DNA of 64,000 nt. Origin: Phallusia mammillata (Eukaryota; Chordata; Ascidiacea; Phlebobranchia; Ascidiidae). A program made the position numbers and the translations under genes. Under the pieces are notes generated by a model, which ran no database searches, had not been told where the DNA came from, and saw only the letters and a program-made list of their open reading frames with translations. The stretch lies in the NCBI GenBank assembly GCA_003260075.1, contig QLIY01000034.1, positions 229,312 through 293,311 on the forward strand, in the 5' to 3' direction. This document shows, in pieces, positions 1 through 13,300 of the stretch. Numbering within the stretch: position 1 is the stretch's first letter; every line of letters starts with the position of its first letter.

Positions 1-371
1 CATTTAGGAACAAAACAGTTTCATAATAAATACACACCTACAGATAAACTATTCAATTATTTTTACATTTTTATGAGTTTACGCTATGCAAATCTGAAAT
101 GAAAATGAACAATTTCTTTGTGTCATATACAAGTATCGTGCATTAACATGGCGAGACCTGCACCAGACCTATAACTTCATAACGGTAACTGGAAATAAAA
201 TCAAACACAGTGCAACATTGTGCACTCCGCGTAGCCTATGCACATCAAGTCAAAATAAATTTGAATAGTTTTTATAAATTGAGCAATATGATACAGTGCA
301 TTTTTTGGTAGTTCATCGTAAAATGTGCTGTACGACAACCACGGTATTGGCGAGGTTCAAAATTAGCGTTT

Positions 372-544
372 TAGAGTTGTAGGCGGGCCCGAAATAAATA
401 GACGCGAAAACCCATAAAACATTTACGAAACCTGTTTTTTTATTCAACCCGATCTTGGTGGAATGCCAACCCGAATCAAACCCATTTTAATTTAAGACCA
501 ATCCCAAACCAGGCCCGAAAAGCCCGTCCCACCTTAAAACTCTG
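372..544. repeat. Possible hAT-like miniature inverted-repeat element
   Basis: The left end reads AGAGTTGTAGGCGGGCCCG and the right end, on the other strand, reads CAGAGTTTTAAGGTGGGACG, giving imperfect terminal inverted repeats of about 20 bases. The interior is rich in CCCGA/GGCCCG words and an internal AACCCG repeat. No clean 8-base target duplication is visible, so assignment to the hAT class is tentative. An old, diverged foldback repeat is the alternative. Confidence 0.35.
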
Positions 545-3500
545 GCCTCTTCTGTCCCACTTAATTGCATAACTCCTGAACAACAGCAAATGAAACTTAT
601 TTTAAAGTGTCACAAAGGTCTATATGGAATTGTAGCCTACATTTGCCGCTGCTATTTTGGCTAATTTTAAATTGATTTCTTCGGCTTTTGCTTGCAAGTA
701 ATTATTTGTAATTACGACCTTAAAATAAGGACCACACACAATGCAAAAATTTAAACACTTTTATTTCTAATGACGAAAGTGCCAGCAACGCGTTGCAGTT
801 AAAAGCTAGCAACATTTTGCAACTATTATAGATTCGTTCTATCTGAATTTTCACGCTGGCAACTACCATTGGTATTTGCTCAAAGGGATTGAAGTATTGG
901 TTAAGTGTTACGCAGTTACACAGTGTTTCAATTTGCTCCGGGCAAGTCAAGGGTCTTATTGCAGCAACGTTGTTTCAGGGATTTTTCAATGTTAGACAAT
1001 CGATTTCTGTAGGTTACAGCCAGCTTAGTCTCTTTCAAGACACTTAGTCTCTTTTCAAGACGCCCCTTAACGCTAAAGAAAACATATTTATTTTAATTCA
1101 AAAACAACTAATATCACTAATGATGGCACAAGCATTTGCCGCAACGTCGAAATAAAAAGTATGTCGCGTTTTACGTCTATTTGGGCCGTTGTTTTCGCCG
1201 TTATAGCATAATGGACAGATCCGTATGTGGTGTTTTAAACTAACTAAAGTACTACAGATTCCAATGCCTAATTCACAAGCACCCTAACACATTTTGACAA
1301 GGACAATGAAAAAAAACACCTTAATTTTACAACCTATATTTTGAAGGACACGTTAAACAATTTTACATGCCTCTGCAAAAAAACACTTTTCACCTCAGCC
1401 TTCATTTGATCTATACAGTGTTGTACGTGTATACTTTTGCCAGGGTTTGCGGTGTCATGTGTACCTTGGTATGTTATCTGCTACAAGGTTGATCGAACGC
1501 AGGTCAGGCACACACACTGTACGCGCTGACTTGCTCTTTGTGACATGCTGTTATTTAGACAATGACGCAATAGCACCAATGCTCTTACGCACGTACACGT
1601 CATCAGATTTGATTACCGGAAGAACCTCACATGTTAAACCTAATACCATGCCCTGATGCTATTTGTTCATTGTATTATTTATTTTCCATAGATACCCTTT
1701 GGGCATTGAAAGATATACCTATGTAACAATAATAAAGATTGCTTCATCCTAAACTTTAGGACCTTTAGGACCTAAAGGTTTATTTCGGATGTTGTAAAAA
1801 TAATAACGCGGGTTTTATAGCGGAAAGTATCGGTTTACGAGATCCAAATCACTCCCAATAAACAAATAGCTGTGTAACGGGGAATCTATATACTACTATA
1901 GCTCAGCAGTTTTCTGATATGAAAGGTCTAGCTTTACTTCTCAATCAATGGAATAAACGGAAATCTAAATAATTTTGTGTGAAAATCACAGAAAAATGGA
2001 AATAGATTAACTAATTTAAAATATTGAAAAGCATTCTAACGGCGAACTGTATATTTCAAACATTTTAATTGTAACTGGCTTGCATTAATTATAGTTAAAG
2101 CACAGTTAATCAACATTACAAAATTCAAGAACTATTTGTTCGCCAAAAATCTTGGGATCGCCTTTCACTATGTACTCACCCCCACATTTCTATCTACTTT
2201 TATTACCTTTTTTGTGTTTATAACGTTAACAAAAACATGGTAGTGTATTGTAACTATGTTCCCCTGCTGCAAAAAAATGTAACTTAACCGTTGTGAAAAT
2301 AGATCAAGGTGCATTTAATTCCCGGCGCTGGCTTTCTTTAAAAACGTCCAATCATTAGTGAAAAAACGCGGAAGCTTTGGGGAGAACACGAAATCGACGT
2401 CGATCCGAGATTGAAACCTGTTTTGGTGAGTTGTTTGCTGTTTGTAGTTTATAGTCTTCCACCGAAGTAACTATGTACTGTTATCACACCATCAGTCTTG
2501 CTTTGCTTTATGCAATGTTGCTGCCGGACAAAAATATAAAAGGTCTTTTGGCTAATTGTTTTTTTACTACCGTCATTTCGACATATTTAGGTGGCATTAA
2601 ATACATGTCTAATTGATTACCCTATGACGTGATAGTAACATACACCCCTATATGCCTATTATGTCCCATGTATTGCATTACATTTACTGCGATGTTAGTT
2701 AAGTTGAACAATAGATTTAGTGCTCTCAGGTAAATTCTCTCTTTTTACTGTTGTATGGGCTTCTACGATTTTTAACCTAATGAAAACAATCCCATATCAC
2801 TATTCTCTGCTATTGATTTGTAAAGAGAGTGTACACATTCAATAAATGCAGCGCATTCCTACGTACACGACTAATTTAATGCCATGCTGCTTTGCAGTCC
2901 TCCTTGCAAAAACAGGCATGTTTCCCTCAAATTGAATCGCTTGCACTTATTAATCTATCTGTGAACTCTTGTTATTGGTTATACTCTTGACCTGACGGTA
3001 TGTGTTGTTCCGCAAGCACACAAACGTTAAAGCATCAGAAGGGATCACTTTATTTACAGACACACGTAAATAAAAAGAGTGTAGGAAGACGGCAGGTGGC
3101 GCAACAGGGTTCCAAAAACTAAAAATCGTCACGGCAGCGACGCTCCTCGTTTCGTGTTTTCAACTAGTGTTGTAACGAAATATTGAAAAACGGTTTATCT
3201 TGTGTAGAAAAATTGTCAAAAAGTACAATCAATCAAATATGGCGGTAACATAAAAGAAAAGGCAAAAAAACTTAACATAGCTGAGTTACACATATGCTAT
3301 TATTGTTGGGAGTAGACTGATGTTGGGTTTGTGGCTTTAACGACAGCAAATGAGTGTATTTCAACCAGCCTTTAAGATGTAAATATTCAGTTTTAGCACC
3401 TTTAAATTTTTAGATTTGAAACCTATTTAAATAGACGTGAGTATATATTGTTGTTGTGCACAAATTGGTTTATGAATTGTTGACGAAGTTCCCTACTCGA

Positions 3501-3972
3501 TGAACCATTCCAGAGAATCGCAATAAGCGCTAAATAACTAGCCCAACAATCAACACTGGCAATAGCAAAGGTGCATTTGACATTAAATAGTCAAACATTT
3601 TTCTAGTAAAAACATTATAGGAACGGTGCAGGTGTCGTCTAAATCGGATGCAAAAATTTACAGTGCTGTAAAAAGTCATAAAACAATCTTTTAAAGGTTT
3701 ACCGTAATTGGGGTGTTAATAGCGGCGGTTAACTGGAAGGTGCTAAAATGTGTTCGGGTTGAAAGGGCGGTCTCCAATCTAGAGGCATTATCAGTTTTTT
3801 ATTTGCATGTTTGCCAAAGAGAAGCTATAAAAACACACAATGGGGAAATTCCTAGTTGCTTTTCAACTCAACAACAAAATCAACAAAAAAGACGTTCTGT
3901 GGTTTTTCTTTAGGCCGTTGTGTCGAAGTCCGTGTTAAGGGATTTCTAACTACTCCTTTATCAATTTTTTCC

Positions 3973-3978
3973 TTTATT
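3973..3978 (-). terminator. Candidate polyadenylation signal of GULP
   Basis: The plus strand reads TTTATT, so the minus strand reads AATAAA, about 330 bases after the GULP stop codon. The position suits a 3' UTR, but there is no transcript evidence and AATAAA is common in AT-rich DNA. Confidence 0.35.
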
Positions 3979-4309
3979 AAATCATATTACAAACTAATGA
4001 AACTTTAAGGTTATAGAAATTAATTTTTGGTTCCAAGTTTATGCCCAACGAAAGGTTTGGATACTGGTTTAATTGCTAGCCGTTGAAACCAGCGGTAAGG
4101 TCACGTTTTTAGATCTACTTGGAGGCTGTTTTTCCCGTTTGCGTGGTTCGTAAATTTGTCACCGACAAACAAATAAATCGTTGTAGCACTTTGAAGAAGA
4201 CAGAGTTCATAGCAGCACTGTTGGATTCGACCATTGCACCACTAAAGAAATTTCACACAGTATATTCCTTCCCGCGATGTAACCAATAATAACTTTACAA
4301 CCTTCTTGA

Positions 4310-7300
4310 TTACTTCAGTGGATCAAAAGAGTCCAGAGTAATTTCGGGTTGCAATATTTGCATTGCCTGTTTCATGCTGTCCTCCTGAAAAAAAAACTTT
4401 ACGTTCAATTTTTTTCAGAGCTAAACTTTAGTATACGACTGTCGTTTTTTTGTCGTATTATGTGCTGGTTGTTTTTGATAGTGGGTAAATGGTTTTAATG
4501 GTTATCGTTGGTATGGTCGACTACAGTTGATCGTGTTTGACTGTTGTAGGTTTTTTTTGTCCCAATGTTGTTTCTTACAACAACAAAAGTTATCAGTTAT
4601 GTATAGTTTAAAAATGTATGCTATTGGCCTTCGTTTCACTAAGTAAAGTAGAAGAGAGTAAGAGCAGAAGTTTTAAAAGGAAAGAAAAATCGTAATAGTA
4701 CTTTTGTTATTCTTTGTCTGGTCAGACGTTTTCGATCGTCTACTAGTTCTTTGGTAGTAGAATTGGAATCATATTGTCTTGGTTGCGAGACGGGTTTCAT
4801 CTGAGATAGTTTGTTTTCTTCTTGCATTATCCATGCCAGCTTTGACGACCTCATTATCTTCCGAAGAATCTCACTTTGGTTCTCGTAGTTCTCTTCAGGC
4901 TGATGTGATGTTATAAGTATGGTGACAAGAAAGAAGAGAGATTGAGTTTAAAGTTTACTTTCCGAAGAAAAAAACATAGAGTATTAGATTAGGTCCATAA
5001 AATGTCTTAATAATCAGGAGATATAAGAATTGGAAAAAGGGAAAGGAGACAAAGAAGAAAGTTGACATTGTGATAACGCTCAGATTAGTATTTTATGTTT
5101 TCACCTAATTTATCAAGCCTTTCGGTTTGGCCTTTCACGCATTTAGTTTTCCACTCCTTATTGTCTTTACCCGAATCTTTTGATTATTTTTACCTTTATT
5201 GTCACGTCAGGTTGAGAAAGTTGGATGTTTAAACGTGTAAGCTCACCGAGTGGATCGTCGAACAGCTGCTTTCCTAGATCTAAACACAAAAAAGTTTGTT
5301 GGAAAACAAGTAAAACAGCCAGTGCAAATTATGCTAATTGCTTCATGATTTGGGTGCCGAACCAACTTGTGTTATAATTTTTGAACACGAAAGGCTCGAT
5401 GAAACAGAACACTTGTATATGATATAATTCATAAACCTCTTTAACTTCAAAGTCTAGTTTAAATGCTTGTAATGCTACTTGGCACTGACAAAGTTCACAT
5501 GCACATAAAATGGTACCACGCGTTTCACATATACCGTTTTGCTGCTTGCTAGCCCTTCGCTTTGGTGTCCTGACAGGATGAACTTCGTCAGGGGACGGAA
5601 GGCGAATTATCGGGGATCCATTTTTGGTCGTTTTTGTTTCACCTCCGAACGGTTGCATATCGAAAGCATCACGTGACTGCTTTGTCTAAAAATTGGCCAA
5701 AAGTTTATTGGGTTTGTTCTATGGAATTGCTATGACACAAGGTCAGTCTTTTACATTTCTGCAGTACAATGCTAAATTACCTTTAAATGGTATTTTCAGT
5801 GTTATGTTAAGAAATGAGAACACAGAAGAAGTGTTAAAAGAGACCAGTTGCATAAAGTGCTTAAAAGAAAAAAAAAACGTTGAAGTTTATGGAAAGGTTA
5901 GGCAAGAAAGTACCGATTTTGAAGAACGTGCAAGTTTCTTATCGTGGTGAGGCTTAGAATAGGAAGAAGAAGCAGGCAAAGGTTTTTCTGATGTAGAAAC
6001 AGAAGGTTGGCTTAACTTCTCTGCTTCTGTAAGTATATCAATCAAGTCTTGCCCATCCAAATCATCAGCAGTGACTTGATGTTTCGAAGCTTTCCACTTG
6101 CTTTCGTAACTCTTCAGCCAAGTATCCTGCTTTGCATCTTTACGTACGGACTTCATTAAACTATGTACAGTATCATAGGTTGAATCTACGTTTTCCGATT
6201 CGTCTTCAAATGATGTTTCAGCCACTTTTCTTGCTTCTTTTAACAAGAGATAGCCGTCTTCGCCTGAAAATCGGTCCAAAGTTGAATCCAGTACCGACAC
6301 TGGAGCACCAGTTGGCCGCGAGTTTTTGCTTTGTACAGCATCAAGTGATTGTTGTCTAGGTAGATTCTTGCCAGGATCGGGATTCATATAAAGTGAACCT
6401 TCCGGTGATTCAAAACAGTACGAATGCACGCCTTGTCTATCCGTAGACGAACTAACGTCGCTACTCGTTGCCGAGTAGATTGACAACGAACCCATAGAAG
6501 AAGACTTTGCACCTAAAGAGTCGTGGAGAAATTGTGGAGGCTTCGGAGGAATTGCTGGGTGGTCACGTGGTGGAAGAGCAGGAGGAGAGTCCGATTTATT
6601 TTCATCTGGCATCATATGCTTGTATTTAGCCTGAATCTTTGCATATGATACATTCATGTAGCTTCGATCGGAGGCCGCATCATCAATCACAGTTTCATGC
6701 ATGTCAGATAAGAACGTTTGGTCAGCGGTGGACGGTTGTTCAGGTTCTGCACAAACCCGGTTGTTTTCAACCCTACCACCTGATGAAGTCCCTGGTGTGT
6801 CACTGATCATCGATTGCAAAGTTCCAATCACTTCATTGAATCCTGTGTACAGGCTTGAAGCACTATTGCGTCGCCCAACAGGCTTCTCACTTGTTTGTGA
6901 CTCACGTTTGATCATGGCTGGAGGCAATGAGTTATGCTGATTGGCTCTTAATTCCTGTTGTTGTTTTTCAGTTTCATCCTTATTTTGTCCTTTACTTTTC
7001 GGCTTAGGTTGGGAAAGATATTTTGCTGCGCACTCTTGAATTTCTGATATTTTAGCATAATTGTCATCATCTTCTTCATCATTGCCATTTAGAGTTGGGC
7101 CAGGCACCTGGTTTTCTGGCTTTTTAATTGATGGAGATCCTGCATCTGACTTCTGCTTCTTACGCAACTTCCTCTGATTGACAAAATCTTTAAGATTTTT
7201 GAGAGAAGCTTTCGCTCTTTCAACGGAGGCAATTGTCTGGTCAATGTACGCTTGCTTTTGTATTCGTTTTGCTGGGGGCAAGTTTGGAGAGTTAAACCTC

Positions 7301-10300
7301 GATTCCAAATACTTCTTGCTGATTGGTGAGTTTGAGAGGGCGGGGTCGTTGAAGATGTTTAAAAGGTCATTCGAGGTTGCGTATTCGCTTTCACTGCTCG
7401 ATTGCTCACTGAGTGAGACTTGGCGAACAGGATACTTAGATGTTGATTTTCCTGGGATGTTTGAAGTTGAGGTTGTGGCCTCTAATATATCTACGTCTTC
7501 CTGTTTTGGCGAAGGACCGTGGAAAAGAAACAAAACAGATTGTAAAAGAAGGTGTAGTTAAAAGAAAGAGGTATAGTTAAAGGGAAAGTTTGTGGTATTG
7601 ACAAAAGTAATTAAAAAGAGAAAAAAAGCAAAGAAAAAGGGAAGTTTATGAACAAACTAAAAATGTATAAGTGGCGATTGTTATTTTCATGTGTATTTAG
7701 ATGGAAGAATTTTGGTGTCAACCTCTATTTAGGGTTATATTGAATGGAACTTTGTATACTGTGTTTCTAATTTCTTGCACTTACGGTTTTGGTCGGAGTA
7801 TAAACAGTTCTGGCAGGGGAAGTCCCGAGCGATGACGGTGGGGATTTCCCGGTTTCAAGTTGTGCAATTCTTCTCTTTAGTTTTGCATTTTCCGTCTCCA
7901 GTTCAACGATTCTTTTGTTCAGATCGACGACCTGACAAAAACAGAAATGTTTTAGATGTTTACACAATCTATGTATTACATACTGTACTACGTGAAACTA
8001 TTGTGACGCGCGTTCTTGCACTGGTTATCGTACAAGATTATAGTTTTCTTCCTTTTATGTGCATCATATTGGGCCTAAATTAGAGATGTCTTACTGTTTG
8101 GAGTATCATATTGGAATATTAGATTATTGTTTTTTTTTCCTGTACGGAACATCGCATTGGTGTAGGCTTTTTTTCCTATTTAGAGTTTAATATTCAAACT
8201 TTAAACGGATGTAACTACTTATTTTTCCCCATCTGCTTACCAGTAAAGTTGACTGTGCCTCTCAGGTGAATTTTATCGGGCTTGTTTTGTCAGTAAGTTC
8301 GTGTGTGTTGCCTACTAGTTTGATTGTGTTTCTTCATACTGTTTTAAGTCATATATTTTCATAAACATTTCTATTCTTTTTATTTATGTGATTGGGAATG
8401 TTACGGTGGCCAAACGGCATGAGCAAAATTGCAAACTCCTCCCAACATTCGGAAATACCATTATCGGTGCGTCACATTCGCAGTGTTGTTTTGCGTATTT
8501 ATTCGATTATAAGTCGCAGCTCATGAATTTTTTTAACCTACTGTTTGTGCGATCCAGCGCGGCTTCATATTTAAGTTATACCGATAATATTTCTACACCC
8601 ATGCGATTTCGCATTTAATTAAATCCTTTTGCATGGCTTCACACGTCAACATATGCTCAGCTGGGTACAATTATTTGCGAAGCTAAGAATTTTTTTTTGC
8701 TGCCAGGCATAATATCAAGTATATAGAGCTCTTCTGGCACAGATAATTTTATTCCTTCATGTCAACGTACTTTCTGATGGTAGAAAGCACGTCGGGTCCA
8801 TACAAACCTTTCAATGAATAAAATTACATTTGCCAGAAGTGCTCTATAAACTTAAGGCTAAGAATTTGTTGATAAAAGTATTATTAAGCAAAAGTACCAG
8901 ACATAAAAAATGCAACTTACAATCAAGCAAATACGGTAACAACAATGACGAAATAGTTGTTGGATACAGTCATTAACGATTCAAACTATTTGGGAAGTAA
9001 GCAAATCATAATAAAATGTGCAGCTTATGGCATTTTTGTCTGATAAAAAAATGATTCAGCCACAGGGAAATCCTTTGGCCAAACGACCACGACCTTCATA
9101 AGCAATTCAATACATTAATGGCAATTGGCGCAGCTGCAAGGCGACGCATTGAACAAAGTCAAAGTCGCTCAGCCACTCGCACAAGAACTAGGTGGTACGT
9201 CCTTTGGCCAATTGCAGCCTTTCTAGCTCCTATTGCCAGTTCCGTGTATTTTGCCTGGCTTTACCTAGAACCGGCTTGTATTGAAAAGGAGTGTGGGCGT
9301 TTGAATGGCAACGGATTTGTAGCTCTGACGTAACATGTCATCACGGTTGTTGTCTGCATTGAGGATGTTTTTATGTGTCACCTCCTGTTGGAATTTTTTT
9401 TCAAATTCTTTAATGTTTGCTGCGGTCAGAAAGGCACCGCTGTTACAGGCTTTTAATTGTCAAGTGATATATATGTAAAAGTGAATATAAAACATTTAAA
9501 AATTATTTTATTGTCTGCCTTATTCCTTTTCTTCTAACAGTTGACTATGATAAGCAAAATACGTTTTAGTAACGTTATTTTCTCCTCTGCTACAAGCTTA
9601 CATCTGTTTGAACCAGACACAAGGTCTTGCGTAATGAAATGTCCCTTAGGAAATGCGAGAGTCAAAATAATTTGCCATATGATGACGTCATGCAAGATCA
9701 ATGCAACCACAGGGTTAATGTGTATGAAACCCTATTGACAATTGGCATTGCTGCACAATGTTATACGGTAGTGAAAACACATTACCTTAGCTAGCTGTTA
9801 TAAAACAAAGAATATATGTAAACAGTGAACGTGTTATGCTGCGTACAGCTGCGTGTTTAATGCTGATCTTTTTCGCATTACGTAAGAATGCCGTAGCGAA
9901 TTGTATAGCCTGATATATATGGCTGTAATGGCGATGAATGCATTTAGGAATATTTCACAGCTCATGATATATCATACAGAGACATGTTAAGATACGAAAA
10001 TGTAAACGTCACCTCATACGAACAGTACAGTTGTGTTAGTGGGACCTTTCACGGTTTTGCACTTGATGTATTTTGTTGCTATGGTGACGAGGTCGGTTCA
10101 TTTACTTGGTTACACCCAAAAACATGCGCTAAATGTCAACGCAGGAGCTATGGTGTTATAATATCGAATAAGCAAGCCAAGCATAGCAAATCTTTGTCAT
10201 TTTTGTCTTTCAAACAGAATGATAAAACCAATGCGAAGTCTTAAAGCCAATTTAAACAAGCGTAAGAAATGGGTTGCAGAACTTGGTGGCAACTTAGATA

Positions 10301-13300
10301 AACCGACTATTTGAAGCACATTTGTTAACTAATAGCGTACTTTCCTTAGTCATTCTCGAAAGGCGCTCGAAAAAATTCTGTGGTTTTTCGCGTGAACGAT
10401 AGTAATTAGAGTCAACGATTCGAATACATTATGCTATGTCATAGCTTGAATTGCTATTTTTGTTACTGTTTTGTCAAGCAACACACCCTGTAAAATCTAT
10501 AAATTAAAAAAAAACTTTTAGACTCACGGTATGTTTTTTTAAAATCTAGTTTCATAAACATATAAAATGTGGCTCCATAAAGCAAACGTATATTAGGAGC
10601 CAACCGATAAAAATGTCTACAACCAGTCTTTACAGAACAAGAAGCCAAATGCCTAGCAACCCAAGTATAGAAAACAACATTACTTTTATACATTGTTGAA
10701 TCATCTCACCTGTTTTGATGTAGCCATGCCCTTGTCTGTCTTCAAATATCGATCGTAGGCAAGTTCAAACGCCTGTCCAATCGTTAACGTGATGTCGTTG
10801 GCCTACACAGTAAGCTATCATCAAAGTGTGATAATCCTCAAGGATCTAACGCTTCAATGCAAGACAAGGCGCTAAAGTGACCGATCAGCCCCTGTGAGAA
10901 GTCCTTTTGACTGAAGACCTAATTATAATGACGTTATGACTGATTGTAGGCAGACGCCTGTCACGCTATAGTCACGACTTTACTGGCATAATACCACCTA
11001 CACTTGAAAACTACTAAAAGCCTGTTTTTGTACGTTCTAAATATGGTATCCTAACAAGGTCATAAAAGCTATTTTAAACAGAGCTGCATAGAAGTGCATG
11101 AGCAGCTGTAAAAAGGCAGCAAATTGAAAAGAATGCACTTTAACCTGCTTTTGACCTAACATTCAGTCTAGGTAGCACCATAAGACTGAAACTTTTGGAC
11201 CCTTTTTCGCTCTTTCAGTTATGGAATGCGTCGACATAAAGCACTCGTGTTATTGTGTTGCCAAATATAATACCTAAACCTGCATATCGATACACTGCGT
11301 AGCGTAATTTGACACTTGCGGTTGTTTTCAGCTAAAAGTCTCCTTATCTTCTTGAGGTTTCAAACCACATAAGTCTACAACTGTCATCAAACATCGAACA
11401 GCTTACGTTTTATGGTCAATACACCTGTACACAAAATTTGAAAAACAGCGCTCATGGCTATACCGAAATTATTTCGCTTAATTTACATTCGATAACAACC
11501 AGCGACTCTTCTACTGCAGGCTATAAATGGCTCGCGTCTGACTAAAACAGAAACTGGGCATGAGATGCCAATGCAGTCACGAACTAGCCTCTTCATAACG
11601 TTTCACAACAATTAGCGATGTCCAGTTACATCATCTAGCTATTTGAAATAACACCGACCTTTTAGAAGCGCCGGTTTCAGGGTCTGATCGGTTTCTAAGG
11701 CCTGACAAGACTAGCGAAGCGTTGTTATACAGATTTACGTACCTCGTGAAGCGAATCGAGCCCGTAGCAAAGGTGTTTTCCGTCTTTCCCCTTGGCAATA
11801 AAGGAGAACATTCGCTTGTCTTCTTTATCGTCGGCGCAGAAAGACACGTGATGCAGCTTGATGTCATGCATCACCTCCTATGCAGCAAAGTGCATGAGAA
11901 TTAACGTGATGGAAAATCTTCCTTCTCAAAATTGTAAAATAATAATATGCATGCGCCAATGGACATCTAAGACAGGTTTAAGAATGTTGATTTAAGATAT
12001 CAAGGGGCCCATTGTGTAGGGCAGGGGTCACCAAACTTTTTTCACTGCGGGCCGGATAAGTTAAAAAATGATTCGCGCGGGCCGCATACTTTACCTGCCC
12101 TAACGCCGCCTTTCCAAACTTAGCATGCGAGGCGATTTTTTAGGTGCGCCAAGAAATGGTCTTTCTACAACCCCTTTTAAAAGCTGGTGATGCGACTGTT
12201 GAATTGTATAGGTCGTCTCTTACGAGCAATGCTGGTATCTTACGTCACAAGTAACAAAAAAGGCATTTGTTTGGGCACAATTGACACTTGTAGTTTTGTC
12301 TGTGACGTAACAAACTGGCTTTGGATCAATCCTGGGTGTTGTAATCTTATAAAACTAGGTAATATTATTTTACATATCGCGACAGGAAAACTTTCGTGAG
12401 GAGAAGGGTTATTTTGAATGTTACAAAGTTATCAATACGATTTGGCAAACCAAAAAATGTGGTCGGGGGCCGGATGAAATGACCTCGCGGGCCGGATCCG
12501 GACCCGATATCGTGAAATATTAGTTGAAGAAAACACGTTTATAGAAATTAGTCACAATGTGTAATTGAAAAAGATTTTTACAAGAAACCGACGGGTTTAA
12601 GTTTTACACAGTGCAATCGTAAAACTGGATTTATTAAAGCTTGTTTAAATTCGGCGATGCTACATTTTCTTGGTGTACCTATATGGGAGATCTTGGTGCA
12701 GACTATTTTTCCGTATAGGGTTCGGGTTCAAGCTGTTTTCCAATTGTGTTTGTACAAATCACAATGTACGCAACCGTGTTATTTGGCAAACACGTATGGC
12801 ACGTTTCGAATCGATCGTCTTTGTGAACACTTATACGCAAATCTATGTTAATCTACAAATTAAATGGTCTATATTAAGACGAGGTGTAAGCTCTTTAACA
12901 CGTATGGTGAAAACTATTTTTTAAGTGCCCGCTTAGATTTCCTTGCGAAGGAAAAAAGCCCAATTAGCAGTAATTGTCTAAAAGCTGAACACGTCAAGAC
13001 AAAACCCTTTGATTCAGTTCAAGCTGGCATTGCTTGTAAATCGTACCTAAAGTGGTTTCAGTACCCACAAAATTTGCATACTATAAAAGAAATGATTTTA
13101 GCACATGTTACCACAGTTTTGACGGTCACGTACAAATCAATTTGATCATAAGTTGTATCGTAAACACATGATGTAGTCAAATTACAACTACAACCGGGTG
13201 TAAACGTTTACATGCACAATTGGTTTCGTTGTGTTTATGGTAAACTTGAACACGATTTGGTGAATAGTGACATCTTGTCTGTTGTTACATTTATGTGTCG

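Larger units (their letters stand above)
1..4309. other. Noncoding region downstream of the GULP gene
   Basis: No reading frame here resembles a known protein and no convincing exon with splice sites was found on either strand. The longest open frames are under 80 codons and have no recognisable motif. The right part (about 3.9-4.3 kb) probably holds the 3' UTR of the minus-strand GULP gene. A possible miniature repeat lies near 372-544. The rest is AT-rich sequence with nothing I can name. Confidence 0.6.
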
